A stretch of 64,000 nucleotides of DNA from Sodiomyces alkalinus F11 (taxonomy: Eukaryota > Ascomycota > Sordariomycetes > Glomerellales > Plectosphaerellaceae), in the NCBI RefSeq assembly GCF_003711515.1, contig NW_021167080.1:380430-444429 (forward strand), given 5' to 3'. Position 1 is the first letter of the stretch, and each line of letters starts with the position of its first letter. Shown here one piece after another: positions 46,342-56,200 of the stretch. Both the position numbers and the translations under genes were made by a program. Below the pieces are notes generated by a model. It saw nothing but the letters and a program-made list of their open reading frames with translations. It was not told the DNA's origin and searched no databases.

Positions 46342-46384
46342 CTTAGTAACTCTCCTTAACGGTCTTCGCGCCCTTAAAGGTTAG

Positions 46385-46393
46385 AGCGATTAA
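46385..46393 (-). promoter_or_regulatory. Gypsy-2 primer-binding site, complementary to its own LTR
   Basis: Two bases inside the 5' LTR the element strand reads TTAATCGCT. Its complement AGCGATTAA occurs on the same strand within the LTR (46505-46513) and is kept in the other LTR near 24030. This fits Tf1-type self-priming, but the match is only 9 bases. Confidence 0.5.
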
Positions 46394-46395
46394 AA

Positions 46396-46746
46396 TATTA
46401 AATAGGTAGTCGTAAAGAGTAAAAAGGTAGGGTTAAGTAAGGAACTAGGTAGAATTATAATAGGATTACGATAAGGAAAGTATAGAGGCAGCTAAAGAAT
46501 TAGATTAATCGCTAGCCTCCCTTTTCTAAGGGGAGGCTCCCTCGCTCCTTAAGACTACGCTCTACTCCTTAAGGACTACGTATTTACTTCCTCGAGGGCT
46601 GCTTTATTTACTTCGAGGGATTATTCTGTTTACTATATAATGACTTGCCTTATTTATGCCTTAAGGGGTCTTAGACTAGGCATACCTAGACTCCTATAGA
46701 TTCACACTAGGGGACCTATTATAACCACTGCTATAGGCACCTAATA
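46396..46746 (-). repeat. Gypsy-2 5' LTR
   Basis: 351 bp, pairs with 23932-24282. It begins TATTAAATAGG, where the other copy has TGTTAAATAGG. Confidence 0.9.
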
Positions 46747-46751
46747 CCTAG
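46747..46751. repeat. Target site duplication CCTAG, right copy
   Basis: Partner of 23927-23931. Confidence 0.9.
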
Positions 46752-46946
46752 GTAGGCGTGATAGATATACGGGAACGGCTATAGTAAAAATAGCTAGAGG
46801 AAGTCTGGATAGAATATTTAGAGGACGTAGAGGATAAATTTTAGGGCGGTTATAGCGAAGAGATTACATAGCCGGTATACCTATTATATCTACTAGTTAT
46901 GAATAGCTTTAATCGCCTAACTAACGTTTAGGGCTATTAGAGGGTG
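46752..46946 (+). pseudogene. Copia-C pol C-terminus
   Basis: Continues the RNase H end across the Gypsy-2 insertion: VGVIDIRERL, then EEVWIEYLEDVEDKF, and SFNRLTNV near the end. A purine-rich AGAGGGTG at 46939-46946 precedes the LTR. Confidence 0.65.
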
Positions 46947-47110
46947 TGTTGAATAGACTATGGCCTGTTCGTGGTTTTTACGGTTACGTAATAGGCCGGA
47001 TTACCGAGATTATAATCCGGGTAGACACCTGCAGAATCTTCACCACTAATATTACGGTGGCAGGAATTCTCTAACGGTCGGACAGAGTTATAAAACACAC
47101 ATAACTAAAT
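46947..47110 (+). repeat. Copia-C 3' LTR (end approximate)
   Basis: Starts TGTTGAATAG directly after a purine tract. RIP damage fades rightward over this stretch until composition is normal at about 47000. No partner LTR is present, so the end is a guess from composition. TATAAAA at 47089-47095 may lie inside it. Confidence 0.45.
47089..47095 (+). promoter_or_regulatory. TATA box candidate for sen15
   Basis: TATAAAA, 99 bases before the chosen start codon. It lies at the edge of, or in, the Copia-C LTR, so the gene may use LTR-derived promoter sequence. Confidence 0.4.
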
Positions 47111-47193
47111 CAATTTTGACCGTTTTTGTGACGATTTTGACTACGCTTTATCTGACACCCCGCTGGATATCAAATATCGTCATCAGAACCAAA

Positions 47194-47676
47194 ATGCAGG
47201 ATCGAACCTATGAACATCTCGCTGCTCTTGTAGTCACCAATCTTGTCCATCAGCATGGCTGGACTGAGATTAAATCACATCCGGTCGGCGGCGAAGACTG
47301 CACCGCACCTCGGAGACTGATCATCACCGGCCTCCCCCAACGAAGACTTTACATCCACCCCGACGAGCAGGTCGAGGCGCTGGAGGACGGATATGCATCC
47401 GAGCATCAACATATACAGGAACCCGAGTTCGAATGGGTTCTTCCTCTCCACATCACAGAGTCGGTAACGTTGGGCACATTCTCAACATTGTTCGACTCTA
47501 TCAGCGTTCTGCCTCGTCCTGTCGAGTCACATGCCCACCAAGCAAGCCATGGCGATACGCGTGACTGGAGATGCTCAGCACGTCACAAAAGATGCCTGAT
47601 TGCTCTACTGCACGATGACTCCACCGTGTCGTACTACCTAATGCATGACGGCATTGTTAAACCACGGCAGAACTAA
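47194..47676 (+). CDS. sen15: tRNA-splicing endonuclease subunit Sen15
   Basis: Encodes 160 residues from the ATG at 47194. That start has A at -3 and begins MQDRTYEHLAAL, close to where the conserved region of fungal Sen15 starts; an in-frame ATG at 47116 would add 26 residues that look unconserved. Sen15 is the small structural subunit of the heterotetrameric endonuclease (Sen2, Sen34, Sen54, Sen15) that excises introns from pre-tRNAs. Diagnostic stretches are the helix HLAALVVTNLVHQHGW, then LIITGLPQRRLYIHPDEQ, EWVLPLHI and the C-terminal DDSTVSYYLMHDGIVKPRQN, which is characteristic of the family. The frame is intact, without RIP signs and without a visible intron. It converges on the alcohol dehydrogenase gene (136-bp gap). 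The subunit is essential in yeast, which may explain why this island is kept. Confidence 0.87.
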   Translation: MQDRTYEHLAALVVTNLVHQHGWTEIKSHPVGGEDCTAPRRLIITGLPQRRLYIHPDEQVEALEDGYASEHQHIQEPEFEWVLPLHITESVTLGTFSTLFDSISVLPRPVESHAHQASHGDTRDWRCSARHKRCLIALLHDDSTVSYYLMHDGIVKPRQN

Positions 47677-47811
47677 AGACACTTTCATGACCAAGAATTG
47701 TGAGCAAAACCAAAGTCACCAACCTGTATCCCAGAATACCTGCCCCAGAGCGAAAGCTACTCGGAGCGGCTTTCATCATGGACATATGCCATATCGAGTG
47801 ACCCAGTGAAC
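47677..47811. other. Intergenic region between convergent genes
   Basis: Holds the 3' ends of sen15 and the alcohol dehydrogenase. No other feature seen; normal base composition. Confidence 0.6.
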
Positions 47812-49273
47812 CTAGGGGGTGAAAATCACCTTCTGGGCCTTCATCTCGTTGAACATCTGGTATCCCTCGACAGCACTGGAAAGCGGCATGATCCTATCGA
47901 ACATGAAGCTATTGGGCGGTGTTAGGTCTTGGAAATGAACCGTGTTCTTAGTGTTGTCGACAAGAGAGGTTAAAGAGTCTCAGAATCGGGGCTGACCTCA
48001 GGGCATCTTGCTTGGTTTCCAGCAGGGCAAGTGACGCGGAGAATATAGACCGTACAGGGCAACGACCCATCTGCAGACGAAGGTTTTTTCTTCAACACCA
48101 TGTGTCAGCCCGAACAATGGCAAGCAAGCCATTGGTAATGTTCTGCTCACCCATATGCCTCTGCAGCAGTGAATGGTATCTACGGCCTCGGTTAGTTTAT
48201 CCATGAAGTCGGAGCGAGCGACTGCACCTGCCTCTCCATTATGGACCCCGATGCTATACAGCACGCCGAATGGTCTCACGAGTTCGAAAGCAGTACGCAA
48301 GGCCTGGCTGGAGCCGACCACTTCAATAACTATATCTGCACCGCGACCATCGGTCACGTCTTTGATGTGTGACTCTAGACGTGACCCCTCAACCTGGAAA
48401 TTGAGTCCTCTGGCGCCAAGTGTCTCGGCTAGGTCGAGGCGACTTTGTACACTGTCAATTGCGAAGAGTTGTCGAGGGCCAAACTCAAGAGCTGATATAA
48501 TGGCGCACAATCCAACTGGCCCGCATCCGATGACAGCCACTGTGGGTGGGTGCGACTTCTCGGTTTCTTCGAGCATGCGAAACGCTGTGGCTGCCCCGAA
48601 ATACCCAGTTGGCCAGATATCGGCCATCAAGATAAGGGCGGCATCCGAGAGAGAAAGGAGAGCCTTGACGACAGTCCCATCGGTCCAAGGAACTCGCACA
48701 TACTCTGCTTGCGCTCCATCCAACGTCGACGACCCGAAAAGAACGCTGTGCACACACCGAGACGACTGACCATTCCGGCAAAAGAAGCACTCGGAACTGG
48801 AGATGCAAAGCCCTGGTTAATACGTATCCGGGTTATTCTCCCAGTCCGTACGTACCAGGAAACCGTGAATGGGGCAATGATCTTGTCGCCAATTTGGACC
48901 GATTGGACGCTCCGTCCCTTTTCCACCACCGTGCCTGTGAACTCGTGCCCCATGATGAAGTCAGATCCTCCAGCCTCGTGTCCCCGGAATAAGTGCAACT
49001 CGCTAGGTGGAGAAAAGCAGTCAGTTTAAGACGTCATGGATAAGGGATGCATGGGAAAATCGGGTTGTCGAACGAGCCACAGAGACCAGCGGCATCTACT
49101 TTGACGATAACATCCCGCTTATCTTGAACTACAGCAGCCATCAGTAGATGCGTGAGGATGAATGTAACTACAGGGACACACTGACTGGTAGGGATCGGCC
49201 TTCTTTGTAAAGAAACCTTTCCCGGACTATCAAAGACAACAGCTAACATCGTGGACGGAGGAGGCGAGGACAT
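47812..49273 (-). CDS. Zinc-containing alcohol dehydrogenase (MDR family), seven exons
   Basis: Hand-built model, exons 49273-49186, 49128-49074, 49002-48856, 48796-48232, 48179-48151, 48089-47997, 47908-47812; 1074 nt including stop, 357 residues, no internal stop. Catalytic zinc ligands: Cys46 (GLCGS), His67-Glu68 (GHEFTG), probably Asp156. Structural zinc: Cys97, 100, 103, 111 with the canonical 2-2-7 spacing. Rossmann motif GCGPVGL at 187-193; Asp211 at the end of the second strand suggests NAD rather than NADP. Ends MKAQKVIFTP. Probably oxidises an alcohol in the cytosol; the substrate cannot be told. Introns are 52-88 nt with CTAAC/CTGAC-like branch sites. One is of GC-AG type (48231-48180), and the donor at 49073 (GTTCGA) and acceptor at 48090 (GAAG) are unusual, so splice sites should be confirmed. 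No RIP damage seen. Confidence 0.85.
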
Positions 49274-49504
49274 GTTGACTCAACGAGAGGGAACGAGAGT
49301 CGACTCGAAGAGTCTGCACATGGGATCAGAAGCGGCAAGGGAATCTTTTTCAGGCCGATAGTTATATATGCGCTTATTACGTAGTATACGAATGCTTTCA
49401 CCTCTTGTCTTGTCGGGAAATAAGTGTGGGTGGATTAACATGAGAAGACCCTCAGCCCGAAGTGCAGAATAATGTCGGACAGGCCGTAAGATTGACGGTC
49501 ACGT
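49274..49504 (-). promoter_or_regulatory. Upstream region of the alcohol dehydrogenase gene
   Basis: 230 bp of normal-composition DNA between the start codon and the Copia-B2 LTR. A Gcn4-type TGACTCA lies at 49276-49282, only three bases from the ATG, so it may be chance. A TATATA stretch lies near 49363 and a palindrome GAGTCGACTC near 49308. No experimental support. Confidence 0.35.
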
Positions 49505-49788
49505 TGTCGCACGTCACATAGCACTTGGATGATCAACTTAGTAGAGCAGAAATCTCGTGTGTGTATTGTGTTAAGTTACATCTGGGAGAGTCTCTCATGC
49601 CCTTAATTAGGGTGGTGAAGACTCTGTTATGGGTACTATATCATTTAGATCCTATCCGGTCTTTTCCGGTATCCGCCCCTGTTATATCCTGATACCCGAG
49701 GTCCCCGATATCCGAAGCCCTTAGTTATAGCGTGGATCCCCCCTGGATCCCCTATAGACCACGTTATAGTCCGTGCGCCTATACGATA
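49505..49788 (-). repeat. Copia-B2 3' LTR
   Basis: About 284 bp, homologous to the two 275-bp LTRs of copy 1; ends TGTCG...CGATA(CA). The first 130 bp next to the gene island keep many CpA/TpG sites that are mutated in copy 1, while the rest is RIP-mutated. Confidence 0.85.
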
Positions 49789-49899
49789 CACTCCCATAGT
49801 TAAGGTGGGTCTTCCTAGGTTAACTAACTAATCAGAGGCTTCGGTTTAAACCAAACGCTCTTAACTTTTCTATCGTAACATTAATAGTTAGGGGAAAAC

Positions 49900-51467
49900 G
49901 CCCTCGTATAAGGGATCTAAATCCGCCCTATTTAACTGTTTAATTTAAATATATCTTAATTAGTTCCTCGATCCTGATTAGCCGGATCTGCTTAATCGGA
50001 TCTATATCCATCGGATCTTCTACGCCCTCGGGGGCCTTCGTTACGGCCGCTTTAGCGCGTTTAATCTCTTCGTGTAGTCGTTTAGACTACTTAATACGGT
50101 CGTGTTAATCCGTTAAATCAAGCTATTACTATAGTCTTTTAATCCCTGCCTCCGGTAGTGCCTTTATTAAACCGTCCGCGATTATCTCCTTCGTATTAAT
50201 GTACGTGACCTTAAAAAGGCCCTGCTATACTAACTAATATACCTACTAGTTATAAATATCGATATGACGTAGCCTTATTCGCAGGCGTTATACCTTTTTA
50301 TTAATAAGGTTAATAGTCTACTAATTATTATAGTATAGCTATAGTTACTATTGGTCTAAGCGAAGCTTTAAATCGCTTAATATCCGGCTAACGAATAACG
50401 TCTTTTTAGCGGCCTTTATAAAAGCGAGTAGTTCTGATTCTAGTAACGACGTTATAACTATCGGTTATTTACCCGCCTTCTAGTTAACGTTGCCGCTAAA
50501 GAGCTTTATCGTATATCCTTACGAACTCTTACGGTCTGGATTATCCCTAAAGGACACGTCGCTTATAGTTAGGAAGAGTGTATCTTTATTAAATTCTAGG
50601 TAGTAGTGCCTTATATAGTATAAGAATAGTAGTATTTATTAAGCTTTGTTAAGGTGGTTAGAGGAGCGGTTAATATTATATTAGGAAAGTTTCGAATAGG
50701 CGAACGCGATATCGGGTCTTATTATAATAGCGGCGTATAGGATAGAACCGATTATACCCTAATACTAATAGACCTCGGGAATTATCGCGCGCGTGCAATT
50801 ATATAGTATTAGCGGTTTTATCGTTAATAATAGGACTTTTAGTAGTCTTCGGCAGAGTGTATCTACGTAGTATTTAACCGTGATCTTCTCCACGTAGGAG
50901 GATTATAATAGCTATAACCTACGGGTAGCTCTATCTCTTAGGACCTTAATTCCCAGGAACTAGCGGATTTCTTCGCCTCCTAATAATCTATAGCTTCGCT
51001 TAAGGGTAGCCTCGAGGTTATCGGCGTCTATCTTACGGTCTTTATAGTATATAAGTCCGATATCGTTAACGTAGAAGAATAGGATTAAACCGTCGCGGAT
51101 TATAATATAGGGGTTATTAGGGACGGCTATAAAGCCTATCCTCTATAGTGTGCCGCTAAATTCCTCTTACTATAATAGTAGCGATACCCTTAAACCGAAG
51201 AGGGCTTTCCGTAGTAGTAGGACCTTACCTAGTACTTCGTAGCCTTACGGTATCTTTATAAATAGTTCTTCTTTAAGGCTAGCGTTAACGAACGCGTTAA
51301 CGGTATCGAACTACCTTATTTCCAGATTAAATTATATAGCGATCGCTATTAGTATACGGAAAGACTGCGAGGCTAATATAGCGGCGTAGTTATCTTCCGT
51401 TTCTAACCGTTTTTATTGATCCCCTTATACTACGAGGCGTGCCTTATACTTAAGGAGGGTGCCCTCC
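49900..51467 (-). pseudogene. Copia-B2 RT and RNase H relic
   Basis: Colinear with 11000-12630. The RT motif at 51062-51073 reads YVND (second Asp kept, first changed to Asn). Frame broken by many stops. Confidence 0.75.
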
Positions 51468-51477
51468 TTATTAAATT
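51468..51477. repeat. Target site duplication TTATTAAATT, left copy (right copy 58812-58821)
   Basis: Ten identical bases at both ends of LINE-B3. Copia-B sequence is continuous across them when compared with 12600-12640 of copy 1. Confidence 0.85.
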
Positions 51478-52846
51478 ATTATTATTATTTATTACGCTGT
51501 TCTCGCTTAGCTAAGCTAGGCTAGCCACCTAAGTAATAGTTCTTCTCTAATTCTCGAGGGGAAACTGTTAAGAGATGAAAACCCCTGCGCTCTTATTATA
51601 TAAGTAGTTCTATCGTGCGTGGCCGCTACGGTATCGCTCCGCGGCCCCGTTTTTATCGCTATTCGAAAACCGGATCTTACCTCTGGGCTAGTGGCTAATA
51701 GGGGTCGGCTAATTAGTTTAGTAAGTGCCGTGTCGGGTCGTACGCGCCCCTAGTACGTTATCGCCACGGTTACTCGCCGCCGTCCTTTCCTTTATTCCGT
51801 TATTCCGGATCCGGCGAGGTTCTCCCCTCGCCGCGGCACCCTTTATGCCCTCCCTCCCTTTTATAGGGGGGGGGGGGGGGGGGGCCCCCCCCCCCCCTAT
51901 TACTCCTTCCTTTATTTATTATTTATTCCTAAACCTCCTTTATATACCTGCTATTTATAGCGGCCCTTATATAGTTATATACCTCCCTTACTCGCGCTGC
52001 GTAGGCTCTCGGGGGCAGGCGCTATAGTATAGACCGGGCGTGGCTACTATTCCCTAGAAGGTATAATAACTCGTAAGGCTAATCTGCCGCTCCCTTTTTC
52101 CTATAAACCTCCCTCTCTTCTTCTCTTTTTTCCTCCTTTCCTCTTTTCCCCCTTTAAGCTATCGTTTTTTAAGGTAAGCTTTTACGTGGTTGGTACGGTA
52201 TAAGTACGGCCTTAGAACTCCTATTCGGGATCCCCCGGTACCGTTCGGCTATATAGTAAGGGATTTAACGGGGTCCTGGGTTATACCGTCCCCGCGCCGC
52301 CCCCGCTCCGCCCCCGTAACGCCCGCCTCGGTCTAACTCCCCTACCCCTTTAAATACCTAGCAATAAAACCTTTATCGCTAAAGGGGGAGCCGGTGCCGG
52401 CGCCTATAAGGGTAAAGGGCCGGCTACCCCTTAGCCTTCTACTATAAGTTCCCCGCTCCGATATCGTCGCGCCCGCTTTACGCCCCCGCTTCGTGCTCTA
52501 ACCCGGTATAGGCCGCCCTTACCCCTACTATCCGTTTATCGCCTTATACTTTATACGTTATATCTTTAGTACGAGATTATTAGGCTACTCCTTACTAAAA
52601 CCCCCTTAATATATAGTCCTATCGTGTTCCTATTACTCCCCCGCTCCGTATCGTATCTACTAACCCGACTTAGGAGCCGGCGCCCGCTATATTAAATACG
52701 TTAACGGTAACCGTAATAGTAGCTACTATACCCCGGTTTATCCCCGCTACGCCCCCGTTACGCCTTTACTCCGTTAATCCTCCTATTAAGTCCCCCCCCC
52801 TATAACGATTCCGCTACCGCCCTTATCGCCGCTACCGCCGCCGCCT
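51478..52846 (-). other. LINE-B3 3' untranslated region
   Basis: Colinear with LINE-B2 (37484-38746). Contains a run of 19 G (51866-51884) followed by 13 C (51885-51897), where LINE-B2 has a shorter, interrupted G/C run. Open frames such as 51725-52027 are not genes. Confidence 0.6.
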
Positions 52847-53239
52847 TGTCAGAATATGCCGTGCTTATACGTTGCCACAGGACTGGCACCAGACTTATAC
52901 ATAGATAGGGGGATCGTAGTCATGTTAGACCATCAGAGACACGACGCGTCGAGGTTAAGTAAGCTAGTTAGCTTAGAAGTCAGCTTAGATCTAGTAAGCT
53001 GGTTAGCTTAGGAACCAGCTTACGCCTGAACTTAGTCCTGAGGAGGCCTCTCGCCACCTATTTAGTTAGAAGACCTTAGTTAGATATAAAGAGGGGAGTG
53101 CCTTCTATAGTTCCTAGAGTCTTAGGAGGACTTAACGAATAATCTTATCACGATACCTCCTCTTTAGCTTTTACTAGTCCTTAGGTGATCTTATATCGTC
53201 TAGCAGTCGCCTGTTACTCCTCATAGTACACCTATGACA
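52847..53239. repeat. Solo LTR, unknown LTR element, inside LINE-B3
   Basis: 393 bp with inverted ends TGTCA...TGACA, flanked by CGCCT (52842-52846) and CGTCT (53240-53244), a 5-bp duplication with one C/T change. LINE-B homology is continuous across it. Much less RIP-mutated than its surroundings. Contains an 11-bp perfect hairpin (GTAAGCTGGTT/AACCAGCTTAC, 52994-53023) and a 34-bp imperfect tandem repeat. Confidence 0.78.
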
Positions 53240-56200
53240 CGTCTATACCGCCCTAACGCTATTTATAGGCTTTTCCCTTTTCACCGTTATACCGTATACG
53301 CTACGTTATTATTACTAATCCTATCGTAGAATATCCGTAAGTACCGCTAAGCCGTTACCCGCTAGACTTATACCCTCCGGGCGTACCGCGCCGCCCTTCG
53401 CCGGGCTAATAGTATTAGTATAGTCGTTACCCCTACCGCTACGCCCCTATAGAGTTATAGTAGTAGCTACGCTTATAACAGCGAGATATTAAAGCTTATC
53501 CTCGCCTACCTTATAAGTTACCCCGCGCCTCCCCCGTGTTAACCCCGCCGCTAACGCGTATCGTAGAATATCCCCCTCCCCTTCTTTAAGGACCCTACTA
53601 CCTTTATTATTAAGGATAAAATCGATAAGGATAAGGTTATCCTAGTAGATAGTAGAGTAATTAGCTCCGATAATAATAATAATAATAAATCCGACGAGTA
53701 TCTAGGCGATAAGGAGTAAGCGGTTATAGCGCGATTATAGTATAGCCGTATAGCGGCTATTAATAAATATTTTACTCTCCTTTTATTTATTTTCTTCGTA
53801 GTTATCTTTACCTCCCCCGTATATATACCCGAGGTTTCCGCGCTATAAGGCCTTTACTACCCCTCCCCCTTTAATACTAGTTATCGTGCGAGTCTAAAGT
53901 CCGGAAGGCGTCCGGTTTATAGGAACCACTTCGCGACCTTCCCCGCGGTCTCCTTACTCCGGAGCGCTAGGAGCTAGTCCTATTTTATTAGTAGGCGCGC
54001 GCCCGTATCGGCCGCGAGGCGCTTTTATATCTCCTCTAATATATCTTAGTATTATAGCGTAATATATTCTGCTATCTTTAGCCCTCCGTCGGCGTATCGG
54101 TAGCGTGGCGTCGCCGTGTCCGGCACGCCTTTTATAAAGAGGAAATAGCGAAGGCCTATTTTCTTTATTCGAATCTAGGTAAGGATAGAACTCTATAGTT
54201 TTATAAGGCCCTTATATTTCCTAAGCGCTACGCGGTCGAATTAGGGTATCCACGCTATAGCTATGCTACTATATTAGCGTGGTAAGGTATACTTTTACCG
54301 GTATACTTATTCCTCCCGGAGGCGTTAGGCTAATTCCCTCCTAAGGAGCTAGGACTTAACCTCTTACTTCTATACCCCCTAGGACTTTAGGTAAGGCTTA
54401 ACCCCTCCCCCTTATCTCCTATGCTATATAGCCGCTTCGGCTACTTATCGCACCTAAAGTATCGCTTACTCTAATTAAGTGCCCTTTACCTGTTATACCG
54501 CTCGCGCGGTTAGGGAGTTATAGTATAAGTTAAGGGGGGGGACCCCCGCCTTTATCTTAACTACCTTTATAATAATAGCCCGATACACGCCGGTACTAAT
54601 ATATAGGTATTATGCCTACTTACTAGCTAATCCCTTTAATACTCTACTCGGCCTCTCCCCTTTTCTTATTATTATATAGAAGGCCGGGGCTATATATAGT
54701 ATAGCGCTCCGGACTACTATTTAGTATAATTTACGCGCGTCCCTAATACGGTAGCCCTATACTAACGCTATAAGACGCGTAAGGGCGTATTTCTAGGTAA
54801 GGAGTTTAGCTCTAAGCTTCCGGGTATAGGGACAGAATATAAGCTTCTGGTTAAGGATAACCCCTAAAACCTCTATCTCTATAACTTATAGCGCCGTTAC
54901 GCCCTTAAGGCGTACTTAGAGCGGTAGCGGGTCGTGTTGTCTTATAAAGTAGAGAAGCTCGTACTTTTATAGCTTAAATCGTAGTCTACTCCTTTATAAC
55001 TAGCTTTAGTAAACCTACTATACCCGTTTAAGGTACGCCCGTAGTATAGCCTTATTATATCCGAAGGCCACGATATTCGTATTATTAGTAAAGCCGACTA
55101 CCGCGACCCGTGGTATCCGGATTAGTTCCTAGTAAAGCGTCCAAATAAATAGTATAAAGAGGATTAGGGAAAGGGGGGATCCCTAAAGGACCCCCGCCTA
55201 GATATTTATCTTATACGCCGTGTCGCCGTCGAAGTATAGGCGTACCGTGCGCGTAGCGAGGTATAACTAAGTCTATTTCATAACCTAATCCGGGAAGCTA
55301 TACTAGGCGAGGACTTTAAGGAGTTTTTAGTATAGTATTATATTAAAGGCGCCTTAGATATCGAGCTTTAATTACGCTACGGCCCCGCTATACTTCTACG
55401 CGGCGTATACTTCCTCTATAATAGCCCTAACCGCGACTATTATATTGCGGTATCTTCGATTACCTATCTATCTAGTAGGGAGGAGTCGGTGCTCCTCCGT
55501 TACGGTCGTAATTCTCCCTACTATTATCTTCTTAAGGACTTTCCCCGTCATGCTTAGGAGTAATATCGGTCGTTACCCTAAGGCTATTATATAGGCCTCC
55601 TTTACTTTACCTAGTTTCTTAAGTACTACTACCTCTATAGTACGGTATCGTTACGGGAAATATACAGCCTTAAGGCTCGCGGAGAAAAGTTATATTAGTC
55701 GCCTAGAGAGTAGTTAGCTATAGGCGAGTAAGAATCTGTTTAGTAGGCTATCCTCTCCGGGTGCCTTTTACTTTACTATTTATTATATAACCTACTAGAC
55801 CTCCTCCTCCGTGACTTCTTATATAAGTAGTATTATCGTTATCCTTAGCGCGCCGCCGATACGCCCGCTATCTATAGGGTATAGTAGGGGGAAAAACTTC
55901 GCTATAAGGATTATCGCTTTTCCGTTATATATTATTATAACCGGTCTGCCCGCGCTACGCTATAGGGGCGGGATAGATAGGAGGTTAGGGGGTACGTGGC
56001 TCGCCGTCCAGGCCTAGCGTTATAGTGCCTAAAGGCTTTTCTAGTCTACTACTATCATATCGATAGTGCCGCGCTAGCTCTTCCGCTTCTCCGTCCTAAC
56101 TAGAATATCACGATATTTTTCTGCCTCCTTAAGTTTATCTTACCTATTACGCTACCTCCGCCCGTGATGACGCCGTGTTAGCCTTATTACCTCCTTATTC

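Larger units (their letters stand above)
23932..46746 (-). mobile_element. Gypsy-2 (chromovirus), interrupted by LINE-A2
   Basis: Minus-strand Ty3/gypsy element with two 351-bp LTRs and CCTAG duplications. Element order from right to left: 5' LTR, self-complementary primer site, gag start (46341-46051), LINE-A2 insertion, rest of gag, protease, RT, RNase H, integrase, chromodomain (ends about 27080), a 2.5-kb segment with an antisense ORF, 3' LTR. Severe RIP; the RT active site reads YLNN. Confidence 0.88.
22572..47110 (+). mobile_element. Copia-C (Ty1/copia), 5'-truncated, interrupted by the nested elements from 23932 to 46746
   Basis: Outermost element of the central nest. The left part (22572-23931) encodes the RT and RNase H; the right part (46752-47110) encodes the end of pol and the 3' LTR. 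They rejoin in frame across the Gypsy-2 insertion: LTKALYGETFKIFRS then VGVIDIRERL. Gag, protease, integrase and 5' LTR are missing to the left of LINE-B1. The right end is approximate. Confidence 0.75.

Noticed and set aside
48012..49029. Plus-strand ORFs of 64, 198 and 159 codons
   Set aside because: Antisense to the dehydrogenase exons, which carry complete zinc and NAD motifs.
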